Assembly: GCF_032854445.1 (NCBI RefSeq)
Contig: NC_088300.1
Location: forward strand, 25,649,608-25,713,607
Origin: Liolophura sinensis
Lineage: Eukaryota; Mollusca; Polyplacophora; Chitonida; Chitonidae
Direction of reading: 5' to 3'
Length of the DNA: 64,000 nucleotides
The translations under genes and the position numbers were made by a program. Shown here piece by piece: positions 1 through 17,155 of the stretch. The notes below the pieces were generated by a model. That model had not been told where the DNA came from, searched no databases, and saw nothing but the letters and a program-made list of their open reading frames with translations. Numbering within the stretch: position 1 is the first letter of the stretch; each line of letters begins with the position of its first letter.

Positions 1-48
1 TGTGTTGTTTTTATTTTAACCAATGTCCTATCATATACATTGTGTCAG

Positions 49-181
49 GACTGGCATTCCACACAGACCTGACAACAGAAGTGAGTCGTACTGAGGCTGA
101 TTTCATCCTTAGTTTAGTCACCAGAGAGGTACAAAGTCTGCTACCAGGAGCTATTGTGGAATTAACCGGAGGCTTCAGAAG
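49..181 (+). CDS. DNTT: Pol X exon (finger-to-palm junction, GGFRR)
   Basis: Exon between a CAG acceptor at 46-48 and a GTGAGT donor at 182. It encodes LAFHTDLTTEVSRTEA through VELTGGFRR. GGFRR is the start of the nucleotidyl-transferase palm motif, and the reading continues across the intron into GKPKGHDVD. It ends two bases into an Arg codon, matching the one-base start of the next exon. Confidence 0.85.
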
Positions 182-2160
182 GTGAGTTCTTCACAGAAAA
201 AGCCACACAAGGTGCAGGTTCATTCCCAGCCTAAGACTTGTTGATTGTTGATTCCTTTGCGCTCACTGTTCATATAGATTTGGTGCTGATATGCCAGGAT
301 CAGCAGCGCTACAAGGGCTATGTGCATAGTCTTATTTTTGCTGACAATCACTTGTCTTTCACAAAAATGGCATGCAAGTCTGTATGTCACAGGTGGATAT
401 ATTTCCTCCACTTATAAAACCGTCTGCCATCATGTGAGATAAAAAAATTTTTATCATGGGGTTAAAAATAAAGGCAACCAATGATATAACCTGAATTATT
501 TAGAAAGTGGGGTGGAAATAGATCTAGACGGCCACCCTGAATTATTTAGGAAGAGGGGTGGAAATAGATCTAGACGGCCACCCTGAATTATTTAGGAAGA
601 GGGGTGGAAATAGATCTAGACGGCCACGCTGAATTATTTAGGAAGTGGGGTGGAAATAGATCTAGACGGCCACCCTGAACTATTTAGAAAGTGGGGTGGA
701 AATAGATCTAGACGGCCACCCTGAATTATTTAGAAAGTGGGGTGGAAATAGATCTAGACGGCCACCCTGAATTATTTAGAAAGTGGGGTGGAAATAGATC
801 TAGACGGCCACGCTGAATTATTTAGAAAGTGGGGTGGAAATAGATCTAGACGGCCACCCTGAATTATTTAGAAAGTGGGGTGGAAATAGATCTAGACGGC
901 CACCCTGAATTATTTAGAAAGTGGGGTGGAAATAGATCTAGACGGCCACGCTGAATTATTTAGGAAGAGGGGTGGAAATAGATCTAGACGGCCACCCTGA
1001 ATTATTTAGGAAGAGGGGTGGAAATAGATCTAGACGGCCACAGATTTTTTTTGTAATATGCTTGGTAACTCAGTAAATCAATTTTTAATATTCAGGGGTA
1101 AGCCAAAAGGCCATGATGTTGATTTGCTGATAACACACCCTGTTGAAGGAGAAGAACAGGGACTTCTGGGAAATCTGCTGCAGCGACTGGAGAGCCGAGA
1201 CGTTGTGCTCTGCGGAAATTTGGAACGCTCTACATATACAGACGCCGCTATGGAAAAAGATTTTAAAATCAGTGCGCGTGGCCAGTTAGATCACTTTGAA
1301 AAATGGCTGGGGATTATTAAAATATCTAAAAATCATAATACACTGCAGCCATTATCAGGCGATGCTTATGTGGATACGTCATTGGCAAAAGGAGATACCA
1401 GCGAGATCAAGGGTGATCTGCCGCTAAGTGGCAATCTGGACATAGATACCTACGCCTCAAAGCCAAAACGTCAGAAAGTTAACCCCGACGGTCAAACCTC
1501 TCTTGAACTTGCAGACTCGAAACGAGACTGGTTGGCTCGTCGTGTGGACCTGATTATCTGTCCTTATAGTCAGTTTTTTTATGCGTTGGTGGGCTGGACG
1601 GGCAGTAAACAGTTTAACAGGGATCTACGTCTGTATGCGGCAAAGAAGTTAGACATGAAACTTACAAGCCATGGATTATTTGACCATGCAAGGGTAAGTC
1701 TCTTTTAAGGATAGAGATGGAGGGCACTGCTTTTGTTCAGTTCATGGGTGCTGCAACTCACAGTGACATTTTGAGCAAAATGTATACCTAGAAATAATGT
1801 CAAGTATTGAAAAACTGCATGTCATATGTTTGAAACAAGAAGTAAAAAATGTTCATACTGGTGTATCATTTCATGAATGAACCAAGAAAAGTAAATGGCC
1901 AAAATTGAAGGATTGAGCCTTTGAATCAGCAATAACTGGATTTGAACCCATGACTTTGTTGACTGCAGCAAGCCAGTGAGTGCCCAGGTTTCAATTGGGT
2001 CATTTTTAATGTTTTGTTCTTCATGTCTATGTGCATAAGCTCCTGTGCTATGAGTACACAACTGTATTTTCAGAACACTTCCATACCAGCATCCAGTGAG
2101 AAGGAGGTGTTCGACCATCTGAAGTTAGAGTACAGGGAACCCTGGGAGAGAAACTGCTGA
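49..2160 (+). CDS. DNTT: Family X DNA polymerase (TdT / Pol mu type), C-terminal part of gene
   Basis: Template-dependent or terminal nucleotidyl transferase of the Pol X family, used in nuclear DNA end joining. Three exons are visible: 49-181, 1096-1693 and 2074-2160, with GT/AG borders and matching phases. They encode the palm domain: GGFRRGKPKGHDVDLL (catalytic DxD pair), then RRVDLIICP (third catalytic Asp), GWTGSKQFNRDLR, SHGLFD, and the family's C-terminal EPWERN ending in Cys then TGA. SHGLFD resembles Pol mu while EPWERN resembles TdT, so I cannot assign one paralogue. The BRCT, 8-kDa and finger parts lie before the window. The segment between DHFEK and RRVDL is about fifty residues longer than I expect from vertebrate members. 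Intron 182-1095 carries a minisatellite. Confidence 0.9.
491..1041 (+). repeat. 46-bp minisatellite, 12 copies, in Pol X intron
   Basis: Twelve nearly identical head-to-tail units, starting at 491, 537, 583 and so on every 46 bp, fill most of intron 182-1095. Each unit holds overlapping palindromes AGATCT and TCTAGA. Two variable sites (AAAGTGG/GAAGAGG and CCACCCT/CCACGCT) mark unit types: units 5-7 and 8-10 form the same three-unit block, and units 2-3 and 11-12 share the GAAGAGG type. There are no spacers, so this is not a CRISPR array. Confidence 0.97.
1096..1693 (+). CDS. DNTT: Pol X palm exon with catalytic aspartates
   Basis: Large 598-nt exon after TTCAG and before GTAAGT. It carries GHDVDLLI (two metal-binding Asp), LDHFEKWLG, then a long polar stretch rich in Asp, Ser and Lys with a basic KPKRQK cluster, then RRVDLIICP (third metal-binding Asp), GWTGSKQF and SHGLFDHAR. 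The polar stretch sits where vertebrate TdT and Pol mu have a shorter loop. It is open and in frame, so it is probably a real lineage insertion rather than an intron. Confidence 0.9.
2074..2160 (+). CDS. DNTT: Pol X terminal exon (EPWERN C-terminus)
   Basis: Exon after TTTTCAG, encoding NTSIPASSEKEVFDHLKLEY followed by REPWERNC and a TGA stop at 2158-2160. The acidic helix followed by Y-x-EPWERN is the diagnostic last block of TdT-type polymerases. Phase 0 matches the preceding exon, which ends on a full AGG codon. Confidence 0.88.
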   Translation, partial: NTSIPASSEKEVFDHLKLEYREPWERNC

Positions 2161-2480
2161 ACTGTCCGTCCTTATGGCAGTATGTAAATCGTGTAGGATT
2201 TGTCCCCTTCCTTCTTCCTCTTCCAGAAGGCAGTTACTTTCTGTCTGCTGGATTTGAACTGCTATGGAAGAGCTTGCAAAAAAGACTTTCTTCCAATTCC
2301 AGAAGCTACAAATCAAGTTAACCTCAAGAACAGGGATTAATAACTATGTACAAAGGGAAGCAAATCTTGTAACTGATGTCATAGCCGTGCCCTCAACCAA
2401 CCAGAATAACATACACAGTATCACCCATGGTTATTCATAATTACCTGTAATTTTTATCGAAATAGAATGGAAGGCCATCA

Positions 2481-2640
2481 CTGAGTTCAAGTCCAGTTTA
2501 TGCTGGCTTCCTCTTCGACTGTATGTGGGAAGGTCTGTCAGCCCGAGCTCTGCCTGGTTTCCTCCCAAAATAATGCTGGCTGCCTTCGTATAAGTGAAAT
2601 ATTCTTGAGTGCGGCGTAAAACGCCAGTCGAATAAATAAA
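2481..2640 (+). repeat. SINE copy, sense orientation, downstream of Pol X gene
   Basis: Copy of the main SINE family of this window. It has a tRNA-like B-box remnant (GAGTTCAAGTCC), a middle TCTGCCTGGTTTCCTCCC, AATGCTGGC, then the conserved tail ATTCTTGAGTGCGGCGTAAA and a CGAATAAATAAA end. The tail contains the first canonical AATAAA that I found after the polymerase stop codon at 2160, so it could supply that gene's polyadenylation signal. Confidence 0.85.
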
Positions 2641-4590
2641 AGAATGGAAGGCACTACTGTTCCATGAGATGAAAGTTTTGCTTCCCTTTGCGGAAGGCTT
2701 GCAATGTTCATTGCATTCAGATGTGTTAAGACATTCATCATTGTTATTTTGTCATATTGCTGCAGTATTAGCTAATATTTTACAGCTGTCCCACTCCAAA
2801 CACGTTAGAATGTAATAATAACAGAAATGCATATGGAACTTTTTTAAAAGAAATTAAGCTATTATAATGGATGGTAGGAAAATAATAGAAATGTCAGGGG
2901 AAAAAAAAATTAATCATGCATTTTAATACCAAACTAAGAGAATAGTACATCATTTTTATGACTATAATTATACAAGTTATTAAACATCACAATTTATATA
3001 GTAAGTAGAATAGATGTGTATGTAAAGTTTGTATTCACATGAAAAATGCACTTTTATTCTGTTCCATCAGGTCATTGTCTTTTGTATATTTTATCTGTAA
3101 CTAACTCTCCTGTTCACTTCTTTGTCAGAATATACCTCTATTGTTTTTATTTTGAGCCCTGTTTCATGTTTTTGATGTGATAGATGGCGGGCACATCCCA
3201 GGGGAAGCTTCACCACCTTGTGTGTGTGTATATATATATATATATACACACAGGACATTATAAACCTATAGACCACTGAAAGAAAAGTACACACATGCAT
3301 ATCCTAATACTCATCATATGTAACCAGAAGTGCCTCACATTGTTTCTTTATGTCACCAGAAGTGCCTCACATTGTTTCTTTATGTCACCAGAAGTGCCTC
3401 ACATTGTTTCTTTATGTCACCAGAAGTGCCTCACATTGTTTCTTCATGTCACCAGAAGTGCCTCACATTGTTTCTTTCAGATTGCTTTTTTTTTTTTTTT
3501 TGGCTATTTTTTCTAGGCAATGAACGTATGTTAGTTCCTAATAAGAGGCTGTCTCCAGCATGTTGTACAAAGTGATCTTAGCAAAAGTTGACAATAACAT
3601 ATGACTTTAACATGCATGTCACTATGGTATTTACAATCAACTTATCCTACCATCCAACTGTATATCAGTATTTGACAACAGCTTGAAGATATATATGGAA
3701 GTAGCCATGGAAATCAAACAGCGCTGATGTACTAAATTAGGCGTACATTACTGTTGTGTACTACGCTGTAGCACACTCATCTGAACTGGAGAATGCGAGA
3801 AATCATCTCCAAACTATGGCTGCATCCAGTGAGATAAATGTAAGTGAACGTTATATCATTAAACAATGTGATTGAGTGAATGATTATGGCTTAATGCCTC
3901 TTTAGCAATCAAGGGAGGTGTACCTTCAATGCAAATTTGATAGGAGCAAAGCCAGATCTTTCAGGTGCCTCACTTTTTTATTTTTTTTTTTAAAACCTCA
4001 CCATAGCTGGACATTTTGGCCATAAACACAGAACCTCTGTTGTTAAAGGCTCATGGTCTTTGAGGGACTTGCACAGCTGAGCCAAACAGGACTGTACACT
4101 ATTCACTATAGTGACTTCTGTTCGAGGCTTAAACTACTACTTATTCAAGGGTAACACTATTCAGTGCCTTGTTTCAGGCTAACACACAAGCTTGAAAGTC
4201 TTCCATATCATCAGATTTCATTACTAAGGGAATGCAGAATCAAAGCTGATTGGCTGGCCAGGAGATAGGTTGGTCTTGCCAATCAGAATCACTTCTGCAT
4301 CATTTTAACTTGATTGAGGTTTATGTGCACTTCCAGTATTATTCACTTTGTACATGACAGTGATCAGATTTATTGGAGTAAACCATCACACTTCTTAATA
4401 GGCATGGTGTGTCTCATTGTCTTTGAGACATCCTGTTTTAACAAGTTGCAAATGCAAAGTAGTGTTTGATTTTCAAGAATTTTTTTTATGAGAAACCTCT
4501 CCTTGTACTTACGAAGTTTTACAAAGCAGGCCCATCATAACACAAGATCCCTGATAACAGAAGGCCTCATAAAACTAGAAGAGAAAAGGA
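2641..4590. other. Intergenic region between Pol X gene and CtBP 3' end
   Basis: No reading frame or exon that I can support. It is AT-rich DNA with a small alternating purine-pyrimidine tract near 3217-3254 (TG then TA then CA repeats, self-complementary), a 32-bp tandem repeat at 3324-3483 and poly-T runs at 3485-3502 and near 3975. The two flanking genes converge here. Confidence 0.6.
3324..3483. repeat. 32-bp tandem repeat, 5 copies
   Basis: Five almost perfect units beginning CCAGAAGTGCCTCACATTG at 3324, 3356, 3388, 3420 and 3452, followed by a poly-T run. The unit length is not a multiple of three. Short open frames through it in several phases are by-products of the repeat. Confidence 0.95.
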
Positions 4591-4616
4591 GTAAAGTTGT
4601 ATGTCTGATCAAAGTC

Positions 4617-4622
4617 TTTATT
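4617..4622 (-). promoter_or_regulatory. Candidate CtBP poly(A) signal (AATAAA, minus strand)
   Basis: TTTATT on the plus strand reads AATAAA on the minus strand. It is the first canonical signal I could find downstream of the CtBP stop codon, about 5.56 kb away. If used, CtBP has a very long 3' UTR. Variant signals such as ATTAAA occur nearer, so a shorter UTR is possible. Confidence 0.4.
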
Positions 4623-7600
4623 TAAAATCATATGGAAGATCGTTTTACAATGTAATAAGATTATCTACAAATGTGGCTATACACTGATGCTACAATTCAA
4701 TAGAGGTCAAGATACCACAGGCAGTCTGGGGGGAGGTCATGTAGGAGTGACCTCCCCCTAGATCACTAGGGGGATATCCAGGCTGGTTGCTAGAGCACTA
4801 CACAAACAAGATATATAAGCACAAGGGAAACAAAATAAGGCTAAACGGGGCACAAAGACATGATACACATGATCTGGGATGGCTGCAAATAGTTAGGGCA
4901 AAAAAAGCTCAAAAGTGGTTAAAATGAAAATGGGTTTTGGTTTTGGGGAGCAGGGGGTGGGGGGTGGGTGAGGGTGAATTGTGTCCATGAACAATACAAC
5001 ACATGAGCATGAAGCTAGTTTTTCAGTCGGGAGGAGAGCTATGCTGTAGCTGAAGACTATTTACAAACACAAATAACTAAATGCTGGGCTCACAGAGAAT
5101 CGGACATATGCAAAGCAGAGCTGATGTATACGTACACACAGTATCAAATTTACCTATCGAAACCATGAGCTACATGTACAAATGAAAAAAAAAACATGGG
5201 TTAGAGTCGATTTGACTAAAACCAAATCTTTTAACATCCCGTCCTGTTGTCCCAAGCACCAACTTCATCAATTAAGACTGCAAATTTTCTAATGCTTAAA
5301 ATTAACTGTACAAAATTTGTGTTTTCATGTCTACGCTATGAGCATGACAAGCTGTCCAAACTGTGTACATCTTGTAATGAAAAACATTTTACAAAATGTA
5401 ACTTGAGTCACCTTGTGTCTCATGTGGCGCAAATCTTCAGAGGACCTACTTCCCAATGACAGGATTGTGGGGTGTTAAAAGAGTTGGTTTTTAATCAAGC
5501 TTTCGACACCTGATGATAGATTTATAAGCCAAAGTGACATTACAAAAGCACTACTTTCACAGAAATTGTAACACCTTGGTTTTGTGTCCGGCTTCGGTCA
5601 CTCAATATTCACTGATAAAGTCGTGTAAATTATAAAGTTGTTGTAAACCATCTCAAAATACTGTATGATAGTTCCTTCAAATAGTGTCTGCATAGAAGAA
5701 TAAGCAGACCACCAACAACAGCAACATTTGAAGTACGCTTACACATGGGCACAGAAAGACAAAATAGAGCCCAAATTCACAATACAGAAAAATTGGTGGT
5801 ATTGTATTTCACTTTACAACCGAGAAAAAAGGAAAAAAGAATACAAAATGGCCGCACAGTATAACTGTCTACATGATATATCCAAAAATGCTCAAAGACA
5901 GGTGTTGTAGGACGACAGCGGGCCCAAAAAATATAAGAAACTCATTTTCTCCTCAATAACAAATGTCACATGCAAACTTTGTTTTGTGAATAAGGAACAC
6001 TGCAGTACCCCAAAATTCTTCAGACAATTATGTGCACGTAATTATTATCAAGAAACTATTGGTTGAGAGTCCCTTGCAAATGCTCTGGCCGGTTTGTTTT
6101 GTTTTTTTGTTTTTTCTTGAGGGGGAGAACTGGGATGAAATTATCAAAACATGGTATTAAGTGTATGGAAAATGTACACATGTTGATTATATATGTATAT
6201 ATCTATCAATATGAGATATGCAAGTTCACAAGTTGAGAATACAGAAGAGAGTGCAGCCATTTTGCCAATCTGTTTTTCATGCACAACACTCTCCCTCAAA
6301 CAGGATTTATCATAAGAGTTACCTGCCCTTTTTTTAGCTGAGAAACAAAAAGAGAAGAGATCATCGTTTATCTCCTTTCTTTTTACTGCAACAACTGCCA
6401 ATACAACAACTAAGCATGCTAATGGACATACATGTAGGCCTAATGATTAATTCTGAAAGCCATAGATATAATCATGTCATTGTGTTAAGTTAAAGACACA
6501 TAACATGTTCTCCATGGCCTTTCAAAATGACAGCACAAAAGGTTGTGTGTGAAGACATCAATGATGGTGGACTCACAACCTGTAGATGGAGATGATACTG
6601 TACAATGGGACACTGTTAGTTCTCATTCTCGGTGGTGACCCTTAACACCACTGGTCAACCCGCCCCAACAACATTGTTAGGATACTGTAGATCTAATCGA
6701 AAACAAACATGTACAAGGTATAACTGAGATGTCGGTCATCAAGTTTCAGCGGACACAAAAGACCTAAGCTAGTGATAAATCGATGAAGGAGTTGTTTCCC
6801 TTTTAAAGCAGACAGACATCAGAAAATCAGACATCATTCAAATGCATTCGATAGAAGAAATGTTTATCAGTTGCAAACAGAAGTGCACCCAGAAGAAATG
6901 CCCTTTTTGCACCCTAGAGGCCAATTACACACTAAACTATATGTAATAAACATGAATGGTTGCCTAAGTGACTTAACAGCCCGATATGGATGTCAACTTC
7001 ATGGAGGTATACATGTACTGATACATGTGTGTGCACATTACAGGCCTTCTAGTCTGGAGTCAAAACCCTCCCACAAGTGAACAAATATTCACCTCCAAAA
7101 TTCAACTTGCCAATACATATATGAATCCACGTTTTGATGACAAAACAATTCCACTGGATCTTCATATATTAAATGCATAATTTCAGGATTAATCCACGAT
7201 GCTTGCGTGGCTGTAAGAATGTGGTACACGTTTTCAGTCTAAAACATTATCACACTGTGCCTTAAGATGATCAATGTCTCAAATATATAGAACTGACAAA
7301 TAAAGGATGCCGCAAAGTCAGTATGAAACAACAGGATGTCTATGAAACAGGAGGTCTTCATCAAACACAAGGATGTATGTATCAAACAACTTAAATGTCT
7401 GTTCTCAACAAGAGTGTCTGCACAATGTCTGCAACTGGGCCCAGTTTGCCTTCAGATGTTGGTTTTGTTCCAAGATCAACAATGATATTCATGTATGATA
7501 TCTGTGCAAAAGCCTCAAAATGTGTAATGTTAAATGGATGTACTTCAGCCAGAATCCCTCAAACAAACCTAGTTTGTGTATCCTGACAATGGAAGAGGAG

Positions 7601-7704
7601 ACCTAAACCATTTCATATAGGACATTGCCTACCTCATATCCCTATCCTATGACTGAACTATTGCAAGATCATTTTTTGGATTCTGGAGAGCGTGAAAGCA
7701 CTGG

Positions 7705-8440
7705 CATTGTCTAGTCAAAGGATTCAGGGGCATGTGAAAACACTGACTAGCCAAAGGGTATGTCAAAACATTCCAATGGTCCAGCCAAAGGATTCAGGGG
7801 TATGTGAAAACACTGACTATGTCTGGCCAAAGGATTCAGGGGTATGTGAAAACAGACTTTGTCTAGCCAATGGACTTAAGGGTATGTGAAAATACTGGAA
7901 CTGTCTAGCCAAAGGATTCAGTGGTATCTGAAAACACTTGCATTGTATGGCTAAATGATTCAGGGATATGTGAAAGCACTGACATCGTCTTGCCAAAGGA
8001 TTTATGGGTAGGTGAAAATACTGGCACTGTCTAGCCAAAGGATTCAGGGGTATCTGAAAACACTTGCATTGTCTGGCTAAATGATTCAGGGATATGTGAA
8101 AGCACTGACATCGTCTTGCCAAAGGATTTATGGGTAGGTGAAAACACTGACATCATCTAGCCAAAGGATTCAGTGGTATCTGAAAACACTGGCATTGTAT
8201 AACCAAAGGATTCAGGGATACGTGTTAAAGCATGCATCGTCTGACCAAAGGACTCAGTGGTATTTGAAAACACTTGAGTTATCTGACCAAAGAATTCAGG
8301 GATGTGTGCAAGCACTGGCACTGTCTGGCCAAATAACTAAGAGATATCTGCAAGCACTGGCACTGACTGGCCAAAAAATTCATGGGGTATGTGAAAACAT
8401 TGGCATTGTCTGTTCGAAGGCTTCAGAGGCATTGTCTAGC
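7705..8440. repeat. 42-bp minisatellite, about 17 diverged copies
   Basis: Units around CTAGCCAAAGGATTCAGGGG repeat every 42 bp (7781, 7823, 7863, 7905, 7947, 7989, 8031 and on to 8409), more diverged at both ends. Units at 7905-8030 and 8031-8156 form a duplicated 126-bp three-unit block. Because 42 is divisible by three, both strands show open frames (14-residue repeats such as PLARQCQCFHIPLN on the minus strand). I regard these as by-products. Confidence 0.93.
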
Positions 8441-10180
8441 CATTCTTCATTGTTCCTTGTTTACTGGGCCAAACTTGCAACACTGGTTTTGTAGATAATC
8501 CTAATCACTCTCAACATGAAATCAGTATTTAAATGTGACAAACACATAGTATCTGTATAAAGCGTAAAATATGAACAGATCCAGCACATCAGGGCAGAAT
8601 ATAACCTCAGATTTTAGTTGGTTTAACAACTCCCTGATCTTAGCTGTACTTTTAAATGCAAAAAATTACTAAAGTGATGTTTTTATAATGTAAAGTGAAG
8701 ACTGAGCTATTCTTCATTCATAAATTTGAAAACACATTCATGAATCGGAATGGCGAATTTGTTGAGTTACCTCCAAAATCTTCAGTATCACTGTCTTGTT
8801 TCAACGTGCAAACCACAATTGCTGAGCAAGTGGGCTTTTTTTTTCTTTTTTTTTTTTAACAACCATGGACAAACCTCACAGCAATCCTTTATCACCTTTA
8901 TATGTAACTGCATGATTTTTGGCGTCTTGAATTTTTTTTTTTTTTTTTTTGGCCACCTCTAATAATTACTGCATGATTGGCAGAAATTTCAAGATTATTA
9001 TCAGATGTGTTCAATGTGAAAAATGAAAATGATGAAGATGTGTAATGAAGATATGACATTCTCCTACTTCAGAGATTTTTATGGACAAATAATTAATGAA
9101 ACCTGGCTTTAAAAAAAAAAGAAACCTATTCTGCACAAACATTTCATCTACTAACAGCCCTCATCGTGTACAATGATACAGAAACGTCAGAATAATCCCT
9201 GGACAGTACGATATGACCTTGTCCATTCCCACCACATTTCCACACGTCTTCTACAGTAGTACACACAGATACACCTCAGCCAACAATGAAAACTGAGGCG
9301 CTGCCTTCACTATCTTACTGTACCCAGAATGTCAACTAATGTTTCTCACAAAACACTGTCCTTGGTAATGAAAACTTCCTGCAAAGATTTTCACTCCCAA
9401 ACCCTTTCAAAATTGAAACTGTATTTAAGCCACATAATAATGAAAAGTCTTGGAATTATCAGATGGGCTTCAATTATCAAAACTGCTTCATCAGAAAAGA
9501 AGAGTGACGTGTTTCCTACCAAAAAGAACTCTTGTGATCCTTTGTTTCTGACTGCAGTCATTTTCCTTTTGGAGGTGTTGCACAAGTCTGGTGCAAACAG
9601 TTCTACCAAAACGAAAATGCCTCCATTAATTGTACTATAATATAGATGAGAACCATATCTGTTTATGAAGCAAGTGTAACCCAGTATCTGAATCAACAGA
9701 AGAGTACAGATCTGAGTCAACAGCTGATATATTGTACTGGCTCAAAAAATAGAAATAAGAGACGGATGATGCGAATACAGATAACATAATAACCTCTACA
9801 AGATGAAGTTGGTCAACAGGAAAAAAAACAAAAAAAACATGCAAGATCACTATTCTTTTTTGTTACATTTTTTGGAACAAATTCATGAAAAATTGAAAGA
9901 AAAATATATATTCTCCCATTTGAACCCTTCGCATTGACCACATTTAAAGTTTTTCAAATCTGGAAGGTTCTGAAAACAAAAGTATGAAAAAAAATTCACA
10001 AGATTAGGAGGAAAAAAATTTTCCTTTGAACTTTTCGTTTTTCTTCCTTTCGTAAAAAAAAAAAAAAATCCCAAACTTTTCCCACACTTTGCCCAGTTTG
10101 TGTAATACAAAGTTCTCACACTGGTGAAATGTGATCGCGCGGTTGTAAGTTTATGATCAGTGTCACAGTTCTGGCCAGTA

Positions 10181-16622
<6,442 letters not shown>

Positions 16623-17029
16623 GTGCTGGTTACAGCATGAGGGGTTCTTCTGGCGAGAACCTACTGGACTCCACTTCCTGGCAAAGTGGTACCAGACAGA
16701 TACTCGTGCTCTGTAAACAGAAAACAGATACAGCACTGAGTTTACCAGTAAAAATACAGCCACTAGAGATTTTGCAGACAGATACATGTAAATATGTGTA
16801 CCAGCTTCAGAAATACTACCATTCATATATGACTAGAAGCGTCTAAACATGCCTGAGATCCTGTAGAGAGATATGAATAGATACAAGTACTGGCAAGTAA
16901 ACATATAACCACTCCCACAGATAAGGTGTATACCAGCTCGCGAAAACTACCATGGCTAGGAGCTTCTAAACAATCTACACATCTAATAAATATACTAGAA
17001 ATTCACATACAGACATAACTTCCTTAAGC

Positions 17030-17155
17030 ATTATTTTGATTGGTGTTTTACGCCGTACTCAAGAATATTTCACTTTTATGAGGCAGTCAGCATTATGGAG
17101 GGAGGAAACCAGGCACATCCCGGGGGAAACCCACCACCTTATTCTGACCTACTTT
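17030..17155 (-). repeat. SINE 3' portion, antisense
   Basis: Begins with the reverse-complement tail (GATTGGTGTTTTACGCCGTA, CAAGAATATTTCACTT), followed by CAGCATTATGGAGGGAGGAA and CCCGGGGGAAACCCACCACC. Lacks the tRNA-like head. Confidence 0.85.

Larger units (their letters stand above)
4600..10180 (-). other. Probable CtBP 3' UTR
   Basis: Between the CtBP stop codon and the first minus-strand AATAAA there is no credible coding exon on either strand. The stretch is AT-rich and contains the 42-bp minisatellite at 7700-8440 and several homopolymer runs (8839-8860, 8932-8950, 10055-10068). Long 3' UTRs are common for CtBP-type regulators. The exact end is inferred. Confidence 0.45.

Noticed and set aside
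491-1041. Looks like a repeat array that could be taken for CRISPR
   Set aside because: The 46-bp units are contiguous with no unique spacers, and the DNA is an animal gene intron.
7692-8494. Long open frames on both strands through the 42-bp repeat (about 100 and 118 codons)
   Set aside because: The unit length is a multiple of three and the consensus lacks stops, so open frames are expected. There is no conserved protein character and no splice link to a gene.
9329-9720. Overlapping plus and minus ORFs of about 103-109 codons
   Set aside because: Opposite-strand overlap in the presumed CtBP 3' UTR, with no conserved features on either strand.
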